Assembly (NCBI GenBank): GCA_946699065.1
Contig: CAMPDV010000100.1
Location: 1-64,000 of the forward strand
Reading direction: 5' to 3'
Source of the DNA: Loxodes magnus
Lineage: Eukaryota; Ciliophora; Karyorelictea; Loxodida; Loxodidae
Length of the DNA: 64,000 bases
This document shows, piece after piece, positions 15,001 to 28,579 of the stretch (positions are counted from its first letter, which is position 1; each line of letters starts with the position of its first letter). A model generated the notes under the pieces. It had not been told where the DNA came from, did not search any database, and was given only the letters and a program-made list of their open reading frames with translations. Both the position numbers and the translations under genes were made by a program.

Positions 15001-18000
15001 ATTTTTTTAAGGGAAAAAAGCCTTGTTTTTGAAGTGTTTTGAAGTGAGAATACGAAATTTAAATATCAGAGTGAGTTAACAAAGTATGAAAAAAAGTAGG
15101 TTATTTTTTTAAGGGAAAAAAGCCTAGTTTTTGTGTTTTGAAGTGAGAATACGAAATTTAAATATCAGAGTGAGTTAACAAAGTATGAAAAAAAGTAGGT
15201 TATTTTTTTAAGGGAAAAAAGCCTTGTTTTTGAAGTGTTTTGAAGTGAGAATACGAAATTTAAATATCAGAGTGAGTTAACAAAGTATGAAAAAAAGTAG
15301 GTATTTTTTTAAGGGGAAAAAAGCCTTGTTTTTGATATGTTTTGAAGTGAGAATACGAAATTTAAATATCAGAGTGAGTTAACAAAGTATGAAAAAAAGT
15401 AGGTTATTTTTTTAAGGGAAAAAAGCCTTGTTTTTGAAGTGTTTTGAAGTGAGAATACGAAATTTAAATATCAGAGTGAGTTAACAAAGTATGAAAAAAA
15501 GTAGGTTATTTTTTTAAGGGGAAAAAAGCCTTGTTTTGAAGTGAGAATACGAAATTTAAATATCAGAGTGAGTTAACAAAGTATGAAAAAAAGTAGGTTA
15601 TTTTTTTAAGGGAAAAAAGCCTTGTTTTTGAAGTGTTTTGAAGTGAGAATACGAAATTTAAATATCAGAGTGAGTTAACAAAGTATGAAAAAAAGTAGGT
15701 TATTTTTTTAAGGGAAAAAAGCCTTGTTTTGAAGTGAGAATACGAAATTTAAATATCAGAGTGAGTTAACAAAGTATGAAAAAAAGTAGGTTATTTTTTT
15801 AAGGGAAAAAAGCCTTGTTTTTGAAGTGTTTTGAAGTGAGAATACGAAATTTAAATATCAGAGTGAGTTAACAAAGTATGAAAAAAAGTAGGTTATTTTT
15901 TTAAGGGAAAAAAGCCTTGTTTTGAAGTGAGAATACGAAATTTAAATATCAGAGTGAGTTAACAAAGTATGAAAAAAAGTAGGTTATTTTTTTAAGGGAA
16001 AAAAGCCTTGTTTTTGAAGTGTTTTGAAGTGAGAATACGAAATTTAAATATCAGAGTGAGTTAACAAAGTATGAAAAAAAGTAGGTTATTTTTTTAAGGG
16101 AAAAAAGCCTAGTTTTTGAAGTGTTTTGAAGTGAGAATACGAAATTTAAATATCAGAGTGAGTTAACAAAGTATGAAAAAAAGTTGGTTATTTTTTTAAG
16201 GGAAAAAAGCCTTGTTTTTGAAGTGTTTTGAAGTGAGAATACGAAATTTAAATATCAGAGTGAGTTAACAAAGTATGAAAAAAAGTAGGTTATTTTTTTA
16301 AGGGAAAAAAGCCTTGTTTTTGAAGTGTTTTGAAGTGAGAATACGAAATTTAAATATCAGAGTGAGTTAACAAAGTATGAAAAAAAGTAGGTTATTTTTT
16401 TAAGGGAAAAAAGCCTTGTTTTTGAAGTGTTTTGAAGTGAGAATACGAAATTTAAATATCAGAGTGAGTTAACAAAGTATGAAAAAAAGTTGGTTATTTT
16501 TTTAAGGGAAAAAAGCCTTGTTTTTGAAGTGTTTTGAAGTGAGAATACGAAATTTAAATATCAGAGTGAGTTAACAAAGTATGAAAAAAAGTAGGTTATT
16601 TTTTTAAGGGAAAAAAGCCTTGTTTTTGAAGTGTTTTGAAGTGAGAATACGAAATTTAAATATCAGAGTGAGTTAACAAAGTATGAAAAAAAGTAGGTTA
16701 TTTTTTTAAGGGAAAAAAGCCTTGTTTTTGAAGTGTTTTGAAGTGAGAATACGAAATTTAAATATCAGAGTGAGTTAACAAAGTATGAAAAAAAGTAGGT
16801 TATTTTTTTAAGGGAAAAAAGCCTTGTTTTTGAAGTGTTTTGAAGTGAGAATACGAAATTTAAATATCAGAGTGAGTTAACAAAGTATGAAAAAAAGTAG
16901 GTTATTTTTTTAAGGGAAAAAAGCCTTGTTTTGAAGTGAGAATACGAAATTTAAATATCAGAGTGAGTTAACAAAGTATGAAAAAAAGTAGGTTATTTTT
17001 TTAAGGGAAAAAAGCCTTGTTTTTGAAGTGTTTTGAAGTGAGAATACGAAATTTAAATATCAGAGTGAGTTAACAAAGTATGAAAAAAAGTTGGTTATTT
17101 TTTTAAGGGAAAAAAGCCTTGTTTTGAAGTGAGAATACGAAATTTAAATATCAGAGTGAGTTAACAAAGTATGAAAAAAAGTAGGTTATTTTTTTAAGGG
17201 AAAAAAGCCTTGTTTTTGAAGTGTTTTGAAGTGAGAATACGAAATTTAAATATCAGAGTGAGTTAACAAAGTATGAAAAAAAGTAGGTTATTTTTTTAAG
17301 GGAAAAAAGCCTTGTTTTTGAAGTGTTTTGAAGTGAGAATACGAAATTTAAATATCAGAGTGAGTTAACAAAGTATGAAAAAAAGTAGGTTATTTTTTTA
17401 AGGGAAAAAAGCCTTGTTTTTGAAGTGTTTTGAAGTGAGAATACGAAATTTAAATATCAGAGTGAGTTAACAAAGTATGAAAAAAAGTAGGTTATTTTTT
17501 TAAGGGAAAAAAGCCTAGTTTTTGAAGTGTTTTGAAGTGAGAATACGAAATTTAAATATCAGAGTGAGTTAACAAAGTATGAAAAAAAGTAGGTTATTTT
17601 TTTAAGGGAAAAAAGCCTTGTTTTTGAAGTGTTTTGAAGTGAGAATACGAAATTTAAATATCAGAGTGAGTTAACAAAGTATGAAAAAAAGTTGGTTATT
17701 TTTTTAAGGGAAAAAAGCCTTGTTTTTGAAGTGTTTTGAAGTGAGAATACGAAATTTAAATATCAGAGTGAGTTAACAAAGTATGAAAAAAAGTAGGTTA
17801 TTTTTTTAAGGGAAAAAAGCCTTGTTTTTGAAGTGTTTTGAAGTGAGAATACGAAATTTAAATATCAGAGTGAGTTAACAAAGTATGAAAAAAAGTAGGT
17901 TATTTTTTTAAGGGAAAAAAGCCTTGTTTTTGAAGTGTTTTGAAGTGAGAATACGAAATTTAAATATCAGAGTGAGTTAACAAAGTATGAAAAAAAGTAG

Positions 18001-21000
18001 GTTATTTTTTTAAGGGAAAAAAGCCTTGTTTTGAAGTGAGAATACGAAATTTAAATATCAGAGTGAGTTAACAAAGTATGAAAAAAAGTAGGTTATTTTT
18101 TTAAGGGAAAAAAGCCTTGTTTTTGAAGTGTTTTGAAGTGAGAATACGAAATTTAAATATCAGAGTGAGTTAACAAAGTATGAAAAAAAGTAGGTTATTT
18201 TTTTAAGGGAAAAAAGCCTTGTTTTGAAGTGAGAATACGAAATTTAAATATCAGAGTGAGTTAACAAAGTATGAAAAAAAGTAGGTTATTTTTTTAAGGG
18301 AAAAAAGCCTTGTTTTTGAAGTGTTTTGAAGTGAGAATACGAAATTTAAATATCAGAGTGAGTTAACAAAGTATGAAAAAAAGTTGGTTATTTTTTTAAG
18401 GGAAAAAAGCCTTGTTTTTGAAGTGTTTTGAAGTGAGAATACGAAATTTAAATATCAGAGTGAGTTAACAAAGTATGAAAAAAAGTAGGTTATTTTTTTA
18501 AGGGAAAAAAAAAGCGAAATTTAAATTGTTTTTGAAGTGTTTTGAAGTGAGAATACGAAATTTAAATATCAGAGTGAGTTAACAAAGTATGAAAAAAAGT
18601 AGGTTATTTTTTTAAGGGAAAAAAGCCTTGTTTTTGAAGTGTTTTGAAGTGAGAATACGAAATTTAAATATCAGAGTGAGTTAACAAAGTATGAAAAAAA
18701 GTAGGTTATTTTTTTAAGGGAAAAAAGCCTTGTTTTTGAAGTGTTTTGAAGTGAGAATACGAAATTTAAATATCAGAGTGAGTTAACAAAGTATGAAAAA
18801 AAGTTGGTTATTTTTTTGAAAAAAAGTAGGTATTTTTTTAAGGGGAAAAAAGCCTTGTTTTTGAAGTGTTTTGAAGTGAGAATACGAAATTTAAATATCA
18901 GAGTGAGTTAACAAAGTATGAAAAAAAGTTGGTTATTTTTTTAAGGGAAAAAAGCCTTGTTTTTGAAGTGTTTTGAAGTGAGAATACGAAATTTAAATAT
19001 CAGAGTGAGTTAACAAAGTATGAAAAAAAGTTGGTTATTTTTTTAAGGGAAAAAAGCCTTGTTTTTGAAGTGTTTTGAAGTGAGAATACGAAATTTAAAT
19101 ATCAGAGTGAGTTAACAAAGTATGAAAAAAAGTAGGTTATTTTTTTAAGGGAAAAAAGCCTTGTTTTTGAAGTGTTTTGAAGTGAGAATACGAAATTTAA
19201 ATATCAGAGTGAGTTAACAAAGTATGAAAAAAAGTTGGTTATTTTTTTAAGGGAAAAAAGCCTTGTTTTTGAAGTGTTTTGAAGTGAGAATACGAAATTT
19301 AAATATCAGAGTGAGTTAACAAAGTATGAAAAAAAGTAGGTTATTTTTTTAAGGGAAAAAAGCCTTGTTTTTGAAGTGTTTTGAAGTGAGAATACGAAAT
19401 TTAAATATCAGAGTGAGTTAACAAAGTATGAAAAAAAGTAGGTTATTTTTTTAAGGGAAAAAAGCCTTGTTTTTGAAGTGTTTTGAAGTGAGAATACGAA
19501 ATTTAAATATCAGAGTGAGTTAACAAAGTATGAAAAAAAGTAGGTTATTTTTTTAAGGGAAAAAAGCCTTGTTTTTGAAGTGTTTTGAAGTGAGAATACG
19601 AAATTTAAATATCAGAGTGAGTTAACAAAGTATGAAAAAAAGTTGGTTATTTTTTTAAGGGAAAAAAGCATAGTTTTTTGTTTTGAAGTGAGAATACGAA
19701 ATTTAAATATCAGAGTGAGTTAACAAAGTATGAAAAAAAGTAGGTTATTTTTTTAAGGGAAAAAAGCCTTGTTTTTGAAGTGTTTTGAAGTGAGAATACG
19801 AAATTTAAATATCAGAGTGAGTTAACAAAGTATGAAAAAAAGTTGGTTATTTTTTTAAGGGAAAAAAGCCTTGTTTTTGAAGTGTTTTGAAGTGAGAATA
19901 CGAAATTTAAATATCAGAGTGAGTTAACAAAGTATGAAAAAAAGTAGGTTATTTTTTTAAGGGAAAAAAGCCTTGTTTTTGAAGTGTTTTGAAGTGAGAA
20001 TACGAAATTTAAATATCAGAGTGAGTTAACAAAGTATGAAAAAAAGTAGGTTATTTTTTTAAGGGAAAAAAGCCTTGTTTTTGAAGTGTTTTGAAGTGAG
20101 AATACGAAATTTAAATATCAGAGTGAGTTAACAAAGTATGAAAAAAAGTAGGTTATTTTTTTAAGGGAAAAAAGCCTTGTTTTGAAGTGAGAATACGAAA
20201 TTTAAATATCAGAGTGAGTTAACAAAGTATGAAAAAAAGTAGGTTATTTTTTTAAGGGAAAAAAGCCTTGTTTTTGAAGTGTTTTGAAGTGAGAATACGA
20301 AATTTAAATATCAGAGTGAGTTAACAAAGTATGAAAAAAAGTAGGTTATTTTTTTAAGGGAAAAAAGCCTTGTTTTTGAAGTGTTTTGAAGTGAGAATAC
20401 GAAATTTAAATATCAGAGTGAGTTAACAAAGTATGAAAAAAAGTTGGTTATTTTTTTAAGGGAAAAAAGCCTTGTTTTTGAAGTGTTTTGAAGTGAGAAT
20501 ACGAAATTTAAATATCAGAGTGAGTTAACAAAGTATGAAAAAAAGTAGGTTATTTTTTTAAGGGAAAAAAGCCTTGTTTTTGAAGTGTTTTGAAGTGAGA
20601 ATACGAAATTTAAATATCAGAGTGAGTTAACAAAGTATGAAAAAAAGTAGGTTATTTTTTTAAGGGAAAAAAGCCTTGTTTTTGAAGTGTTTTGAAGTGA
20701 GAATACGAAATTTAAATATCAGAGTGAGTTAACAAAGTATGAAAAAAAGTTGGTTATTTTTTTAAGGGAAAAAAGCCTTGTTTTTGAAGTGTTTTGAAGT
20801 GAGAATACGAAATTTAAATATCAGAGTGAGTTAACAAAGTATGAAAAAAAGTAGGTTATTTTTTTAAGGGAAAAAAGCCTAGTTTTTGAAGTGTTTTGAA
20901 GTGAGAATACGAAATTTAAATATCAGAGTGAGTTAACAAAGTATGAAAAAAAGTTGGTTATTTTTTTAAGGGAAAAAAGCCTTGTTTTGAAGTGAGAATA

Positions 21001-24000
21001 CGAAATTTAAATATCAGAGTGAGTTAACAAAGTATGAAAAAAAGTAGGTTATTTTTTTAAGGGAAAAAAGCCTTGTTTTGAAGTGAGAATACGAAATTTA
21101 AATATCAGAGTGAGTTAACAAAGTATGAAAAAAAGTAGGTTATTTTTTTAAGGGAAAAAAGCCTTGTTTTTGAAGTGTTTTGAAGTGAGAATACGAAATT
21201 TAAATATCAGAGTGAGTTAACAAAGTATGAAAAAAAGTTGGTTATTTTTTTAAGGGAAAAAAGCCTTGTTTTTGAAGTGTTTTGAAGTGAGAATACGAAA
21301 TTTAAATATCAGAGTGAGTTAACAAAGTATGAAAAAAAGTAGGTTATTTTTTTAAGGGAAAAAAGCCTTGTTTTTGAAGTGTTTTGAAGTGAGAATACGA
21401 AATTTAAATATCAGAGTGAGTTAACAAAGTATGAAAAAAAGTTGGTTATTTTTTTAAGGGAAAAAAGCCTTGTTTATGAAGTGTTTTGAAGTGAGAATAC
21501 GAAATTTAAATATCAGAGTGAGTTAACAAAGTATGAAAAAAAGTAGGTTATTTTTTTAAGGGAAAAAAGCCTTGTTTTTGAAGTGTTTTGAAGTGAGAAT
21601 ACGAAATTTAAATATCAGAGTGAGTTAACAAAGTATGAAAAAAAGTTGGTTATTTTTTTAAGGGAAAAAAGCCTTGTTTTTGAAGTGTTTTGAAGTGAGA
21701 ATACGAAATTTAAATATCAGAGTGAGTTAACAAAGTATGAAAAAAAGTAGGTTATTTTTTTAAGGGAAAAAAGCCTTGTTTTTGAAGTGTTTTGAAGTGA
21801 GAATACGAAATTTAAATATCAGAGTGAGTTAACAAAGTATGAAAAAAAGTAGGTTATTTTTTTAAGGGAAAAAAGCCTTGTTTTTGAAGTGTTTTGAAGT
21901 GAGAATACGAAATTTAAATATCAGAGTGAGTTAACAAAGTATGAAAAAAAGTAGGTTATTTTTTTAAGGGAAAAAAGCCTTGTTTTTGAAGTGTTTTGAA
22001 GTGAGAATACGAAATTTAAATATCAGAGTGAGTTAACAAAGTATGAAAAAAAGTAGGTTATTTTTTTAAGGGAAAAAAGCCTAGTGTTTTGAAGTGAGAA
22101 TACGAAATTTAAATATCAGAGTGAGTTAACAAAGTATGAAAAAAAGTAGGTTATTTTTTTAAGGGAAAAAAGCCTTGTTTTTGAAGTGTTTTGAAGTGAG
22201 AATACGAAATTTAAATATCAGAGTGAGTTAACAAAGTATGAAAAAAAGTAGGTTATTTTTTTAAGGGAAAAAAGCCTTGTTTTTGAAGTGTTTTGAAGTG
22301 AGAATACGAAATTTAAATATCAGAGTGAGTTAACAAAGTATGAAAAAAAGTTGGTTATTTTTTTAAGGGAAAAAAGCCTTGTTTTTGAAGTGTTTTGAAG
22401 TGAGAATACGAAATTTAAATATCAGAGTGAGTTAACAAAGTATGAAAAAAAGTTGGTTATTTTTTTAAGGGAAAAAAGCCTTGTTTTTGAAGTGTTTTGA
22501 AGTGAGAATACGAAATTTAAATATCAGAGTGAGTTAACAAAGTATGAAAAAAAGTTGGTTATTTTTTTAAGGGAAAAAAGCCTTGTTTTTGAAGTGTTTT
22601 GAAGTGAGAATACGAAATTTAAATATCAGAGTGAGTTAACAAAGTATGAAAAAAAGTTGGTTATTTTTTTAAGGGAAAAAAGCATTGTTTTTGAAGTGTT
22701 TTGAAGTGAGAATACGAAATTTAAATATCAGAGTGAGTTAACAAAGTATGAAAAAAAGTTGGTTATTTTTTTAAGGGAAAAAAGCCTTGTTTTTGAAGTG
22801 TTTTGAAGTGAGAATACGAAATTTAAATATCAGAGTGAGTTAACAAAGTATGAAAAAAAGTTATTTTTTTGAAAAAAAGTTATTTTTTTAAGGGAAAAAA
22901 GCCTTGTTTTTGAAGTGTTTTGAAGTGAGAATACGAAATTTAAATATCAGAGTGAGTTAACAAAGTATGAAAAAAAGTTGGTTATTTTTTTAAGGGAAAA
23001 AAGCCTTGTTTTTGAAGTGTTTTGAAGTGAGAATACGAAATTTAAATATCAGAGTGAGTTAACAAAGTATGAAAAAAAGTAGGTTATTTTTTTAAGGGAA
23101 AAAAGCCTTGTTTTTGAAGTGTTTTGAAGTGAGAATACGAAATTTAAATATCAGAGTGAGTTAACAAAGTATGAAAAAAAGTAGGTTATTTTTTTAAGGG
23201 AAAAAAGCCTTGTTTTTGAAGTGTTTTGAAGTGAGAATACGAAATTTAAATATCAGAGTGAGTTAACAAAGTATGAAAAAAAGTTGGTTATTTTTTTAAG
23301 GGAAAAAAGCCTTGTTTTTTGTTTTGAAGTGAGAATACGAAATTTAAATATCAGAGTGAGTTAACAAAGTATGAAAAAAAGTTGGTTATTTTTTTAAGGG
23401 AAAAAAGCCTTGTTTTTGAAGTGTTTTGAAGTGAGAATACGAAATTTAAATATCAGAGTGAGTTAACAAAGTATGAAAAAAAGTTGGTTATTTTTTTAAG
23501 GGAAAAAAGCCTTGTTTTTGAAGTGTTTTGAAGTGAGAATACGAAATTTAAATATCAGAGTGAGTTAACAAAGTATGAAAAAAAGTTGGTTATTTTTTTA
23601 AGGGAAAAAAGCCTTGTTTTTGAAGTGTTTTGAAGTGAGAATACGAAATTTAAATATCAGAGTGAGTTAACAAAGTATGAAAAAAAGTAGGTTATTTTTT
23701 TAAGGGAAAAAAGCCTTGTTTTGAAGTGAGAATACGAAATTTAAATATCAGAGTGAGTTAACAAAGTATGAAAAAAAGTTGGTTATTTTTTTAAGGGAAA
23801 AAAGCCTTGTTTTTGAAGTGTTTTGAAGTGAGAATACGAAATTTAAATATCAGAGTGAGTTAACAAAGTATGAAAAAAAGTAGGTTATTTTTTTAAGGGA
23901 AAAAAGCCTTGTTTTTGAAGTGTTTTGAAGTGAGAATACGAAATTTAAATATCAGAGTGAGTTAACAAAGTATGAAAAAAAGTTGGTTATTTTTTTAAGG

Positions 24001-27000
24001 GAAAAAAGCCTTGTTTTTGAAGTGTTTTGAAGTGAGAATACGAAATTTAAATATCAGAGTGAGTTAACAAAGTATGAAAAAAAGTTGGTTATTTTTTTAA
24101 GGGAAAAAAGCCTTGTTTTTGAAGTGTTTTGAAGTGAGAATACGAAATTTAAATATCAGAGTGAGTTAACAAAGTATGAAAAAAAGTAGGTTATTTTTTT
24201 AAGGGAAAAAAGCCTTGTTTTTGAAGTGTTTTGAAGTGAGAATACGAAATTTAAATATCAGAGTGAGTTAACAAAGTATGAAAAAAAGTAGGTTATTTTT
24301 TTAAGGGAAAAAAGCCTTGTTTTTGAAGTGTTTTGAAGTGAGAATACGAAATTTAAATATCAGAGTGAGTTAACAAAGTATGAAAAAAAGTTGGTTATTT
24401 TTTTAAGGGAAAAAAGCCTTGTTTTTGAAGTGTTTTGAAGTGAGAATACGAAATTTAAATATCAGAGTGAGTTAACAAAGTATGAAAAAAAGTAGGTTAT
24501 TTTTTTAAGGGAAAAAAGCCTTGTTTTTGAAGTGTTTTGAAGTGAGAATACGAAATTTAAATATCAGAGTGAGTTAACAAAGTATGAAAAAAAGTAGGTT
24601 ATTTTTTTAAGGGAAAAAAGCCTTGTTTTTGAAGTGTTTTGAAGTGAGAATACGAAATTTAAATATCAGAGTGAGTTAACAAAGTATGAAAAAAAGTAGG
24701 TTATTTTTTTAAGGGAAAAAAGCCTTGTTTTTGAAGTGTTTTGAAGTGAGAATACGAAATTTAAATATCAGAGTGAGTTAACAAAGTATGAAAAAAAGTT
24801 GGTTATTTTTTTAAGGGAAAAAAGCCTTGTTTTTGAAGTGTTTTGAAGTGAGAATACGAAATTTAAATATCAGAGTGAGTTAACAAAGTATGAAAAAAAG
24901 TTGGTTATTTTTTTAAGGGAAAAAAGCCTTGTTTTTGAAGTGTTTTGAAGTGAGAATACGAAATTTAAATATCAGAGTGAGTTAACAAAGTATGAAAAAA
25001 AGTTGGTTATTTTTTTAAGGGAAAAAAGCCTTGTTTTTGAAGTGTTTTGAAGTGAGAATACGAAATTTAAATATCAGAGTGAGTTAACAAAGTATGAAAA
25101 AAAGTTGGTTATTTTTTTAAGGGAAAAAAGCCTTGTTTTTGAAGTGTTTTGAAGTGAGAATACGAAATTTAAATATCAGAGTGAGTTAACAAAGTATGAA
25201 AAAAAGTTGGTTATTTTTTTAAGGGAAAAAAGCCTTGTTTTTGAAGTGTTTTGAAGTGAGAATACGAAATTTAAATATCAGAGTGAGTTAACAAAGTATG
25301 AAAAAAAGTTGGTTATTTTTTTAAGGGAAAAAAGCCTTGTTTTTGAAGTGTTTTGAAGTGAGAATACGAAATTTAAATATCAGAGTGAGTTAACAAAGTA
25401 TGAAAAAAAGTTGGTTATTTTTTTAAGGGAAAAAAGCCTTGTTTTGTTTTGAAGTGAGAATACGAAATTTAAATATCAGAGTGAGTTAACAAAGTATGAA
25501 AAAAAGTTGGTTATTTTTTTAAGGGAAAAAAGCCTTGTTTTTGAAGTGTTTTGAAGTGAGAATACGAAATTTAAATATCAGAGTGAGTTAACAAAGTATG
25601 AAAAAAAGTAGGTTATTTTTTTAAGGGAAAAAAGCCTTGTTTTTGAAGTGTTTTGAAGTGAGAATACGAAATTTAAATATCAGAGTGAGTTAACAAAGTA
25701 TGAAAAAAAGTTGGTTATTTTTTTAAGGGAAAAAAGCCTTGTTTTTGAAGTGTTTTGAAGTGAGAATACGAAATTTAAATATCAGAGTGAGTTAACAAAG
25801 TATGAAAAAAAGTAGGTTATTTTTTTAAGGGAAAAAAGCCTTGTTTTTGAAGTGTTTTGAAGTGAGAATACGAAATTTAAATATCAGAGTGAGTTAACAA
25901 AGTATGAAAAAAAGTAGGTTATTTTTTTAAGGGAAAAAAGCCTTGTTTTTGAAGTGTTTTGAAGTGAGAATACGAAATTTAAATATCAGAGTGAGTTAAC
26001 AAAGTATGAAAAAAAGTAGGTTATTTTTTTAAGGGAAAAAAGCCTTGTTTTTGAAGTGTTTTGAAGTGAGAATACGAAATTTAAATATCAGAGTGAGTTA
26101 ACAAAGTATGAAAAAAAGTTGGTTATTTTTTTAAGGGAAAAAAGCCTTGTTTTTGAAGTGTTTTGAAGTGAGAATACGAAATTTAAATATCAGAGTGAGT
26201 TAACAAAGTATGAAAAAAAGTTGGTTATTTTTTTAAGGGAAAAAAGCCTTGTTTTTGAAGTGTTTTGAAGTGAGAATACGAAATTTAAATATCAGAGTGA
26301 GTTAACAAAGTATGAAAAAAAGTTGGTTATTTTTTTAAGGGAAAAAAGCCTTGTTTTTGAAGTGTTTTGAAGTGAGAATACGAAATTTAAATATCAGAGT
26401 GAGTTAACAAAGTATGAAAAAAAGTTGGTTATTTTTTTAAGGGAAAAAAGCCTTGTTTTTGAAGTGTTTTGAAGTGAGAATACGAAATTTAAATATCAGA
26501 GTGAGTTAACAAAGTATGAAAAAAAGTTGGTTATTTTTTTAAGGGAAAAAAGCCTTGTTTTTGAAGTGTTTTGAAGTGAGAATACGAAATTTAAATATCA
26601 GAGTGAGTTAACAAAGTATGAAAAAAAGTTGGTTATTTTTTTAAGGGAAAAAAGCCTTGTTTTTGAAGTGTTTTGAAGTGAGAATACGAAATTTAAATAT
26701 CAGAGTGAGTTAACAAAGTATGAAAAAAAGTAGGTTATTTTTTTAAGGGAAAAAAGCCTTGTTTTTGAAGTGTTTTGAAGTGAGAATACGAAATTTAAAT
26801 ATCAGAGTGAGTTAACAAAGTATGAAAAAAAGTAGGTTATTTTTTTAAGGGAAAAAAGCCTTGTTTTTGAAGTGTTTTGAAGTGAGAATACGAAATTTAA
26901 ATATCAGAGTGAGTTAACAAAGTATGAAAAAAAGTAGGTTATTTTTTTAAGGGAAAAAAGCCTTGTTTTTGAAGTGTTTTGAAGTGAGAATACGAAATTT

Positions 27001-28292
27001 AAATATCAGAGTGAGTTAACAAAGTATGAAAAAAAGTAGGTTATTTTTTTAAGGGAAAAAAGCCTTGTTTTTGAAGTGTTTTGAAGTGAGAATACGAAAT
27101 TTAAATATCAGAGTGAGTTAACAAAGTATGAAAAAAAGTAGGTTATTTTTTTAAGGGAAAAAAGCCTTGTTTTTGAAGTGTTTTGAAGTGAGAATACGAA
27201 ATTTAAATATCAGAGTGAGTTAACAAAGTATGAAAAAAAGTTGGTTATTTTTTTAAGGGAAAAAAGCCTTGTTTTTGAAGTGTTTTGAAGTGAGAATACG
27301 AAATTTAAATATCAGAGTGAGTTATTTTTTTAACAAAGTATGAAAAAAAGTAGGTTATTTTTTTAAGGGAAAAAAGCCTTGTTTTTGAAGTGTTTTGAAG
27401 TGAGAATACGAAATTTAAATATCAGAGTGAGTTAACAAAGTATGAAAAAAAGTTGGTTATTTTTTTAAGGGAAAAAAGCCTTGTTTTTGAAGTGTTTTGA
27501 AGTGAGAATACGAAATTTAAATATCAGAGTGAGTTAACAAAGTATGAAAAAAAGTTGGTTATTTTTTTAAGGGAAAAAAGCCTTGTTTTTGAAGTGTTTT
27601 GAAGTGAGAATACGAAATTTAAATATCAGAGTGAGTTAACAAAGTATGAAAAAAAGTTGGTTATTTTTTTAAGGGAAAAAAGCCTTGTTTTTGAAGTGTT
27701 TTGAAGTGAGAATACGAAATTTAAATATCAGAGTGAGTTAACAAAGTATGAAAAAAAGTTGGTTATTTTTTTAAGGGAAAAAAGCCTTGTTTTGAAGTGA
27801 GAATACGAAATTTAAATATCAGAGTGAGTTAACAAAGTATGAAAAAAAGTTGGTTATTTTTTTAAGGGAAAAAAGCCTTGTTTTTGAAGTGTTTTGAAGT
27901 GAGAATACGAAATTTAAATATCAGAGTGAGTTAACAAAGTATGAAAAAAAGTTGGTTATTTTTTTAAGGGAAAAAGCCTTGTTTTGAAGTGAGAATACGA
28001 AATTTAAATATCAGAGTGAGTTAACAAAGTATGAAAAAAAGTTGGTTATTTTTTTAAGGGAAAAAAGCCTTGTTTTGAAGTGAGAATACGAAATTTAAAT
28101 ATCAGAGTGAGTTAACAAAGTATGAAAAAAAGTTGGTTATTTTTTTAAGAAAAAAAGCCTTGTTTTTGAAGTGTTTTGAAGTGAGAATACGAAATTTAAA
28201 TATCAGAGTGAGTTAACAAAGTATGAAAAAAAGTTGGTTATTTTTTTAAGGGAAAAAAGCCTTGTTTTTGAAGTGTTTTGAAGTGAGAATAC
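1..28292. repeat. 28-kb tandem satellite array, 102/91-bp units
   Basis: Nearly identical head-to-tail units fill this stretch. The long unit is 102 bp; the short unit lacks 11 bp (one copy of a TTTTGAAGTG-type subrepeat) and is 91 bp. At about 100 bp per unit there are roughly 280 copies. Landmarks in each unit are AGTTAAC, an A7 run, a T7 run, AAGGG followed by A6, GCCTTG and the palindromic ATTTAAAT. Variants occur at the GTAGG/GTTGG position. Short units are common in the left half, and GTTGG units become common from about 16 kb rightwards. The array starts before the window and ends in mid-unit at 28292. I see no gene in it. Large homogeneous arrays of this kind are typical of centromeric or other heterochromatin; that role is inferred. 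Confidence 0.98.
24385..26740. repeat. Possible higher-order repeat inside the satellite
   Basis: Scoring each unit by A or T in the GT(A/T)GG position, the order T-A-A-A followed by six T units starts near 24391 and again near 25711. The spacing is about 1.32 kb, or about 13 units. This suggests one block of ten or more units was duplicated as a whole. The call uses one variable site read by eye, so it is tentative. Confidence 0.45.
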
Positions 28293-28319
28293 TAACAGAT
28301 CTATAATAATTTTATTGCC

Positions 28320-28349
28320 AGAAACATGAAAATAGAAGTTCATGTTTCT
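28320..28349. other. Perfect 11-bp inverted repeat beside the satellite edge
   Basis: AGAAACATGAA (28320-28330) and TTCATGTTTCT (28339-28349) are exact reverse complements with an 8-nt loop. The hairpin lies 28 bp past the last satellite base. It could be a terminator-like structure, a relic of an inserted element or a boundary feature; nothing distinguishes these. Confidence 0.6.
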
Positions 28350-28579
28350 CTTTATTACAAAATGGAAATAGAGTTAGAGTAAATAAAAGTTTATGGTTAA
28401 GTTTTATTAATTGAAAATGTTAGCATCTGTATATTTTAATAAACATTTTTTCAATTTAAACTTCAATATTTATCCTATTTACTTCTCATATCCTTTCTTG
28501 TTCTTCATATAAATCATTCCTTTAATGTAATTATTTTTTCAATATTGGCTATTCTTTTCGTTTTATCAAAATAAATTGA

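Noticed and set aside
1-28292. CRISPR array
   Set aside because: Units are directly contiguous with no unique spacers; the organism appears eukaryotic.
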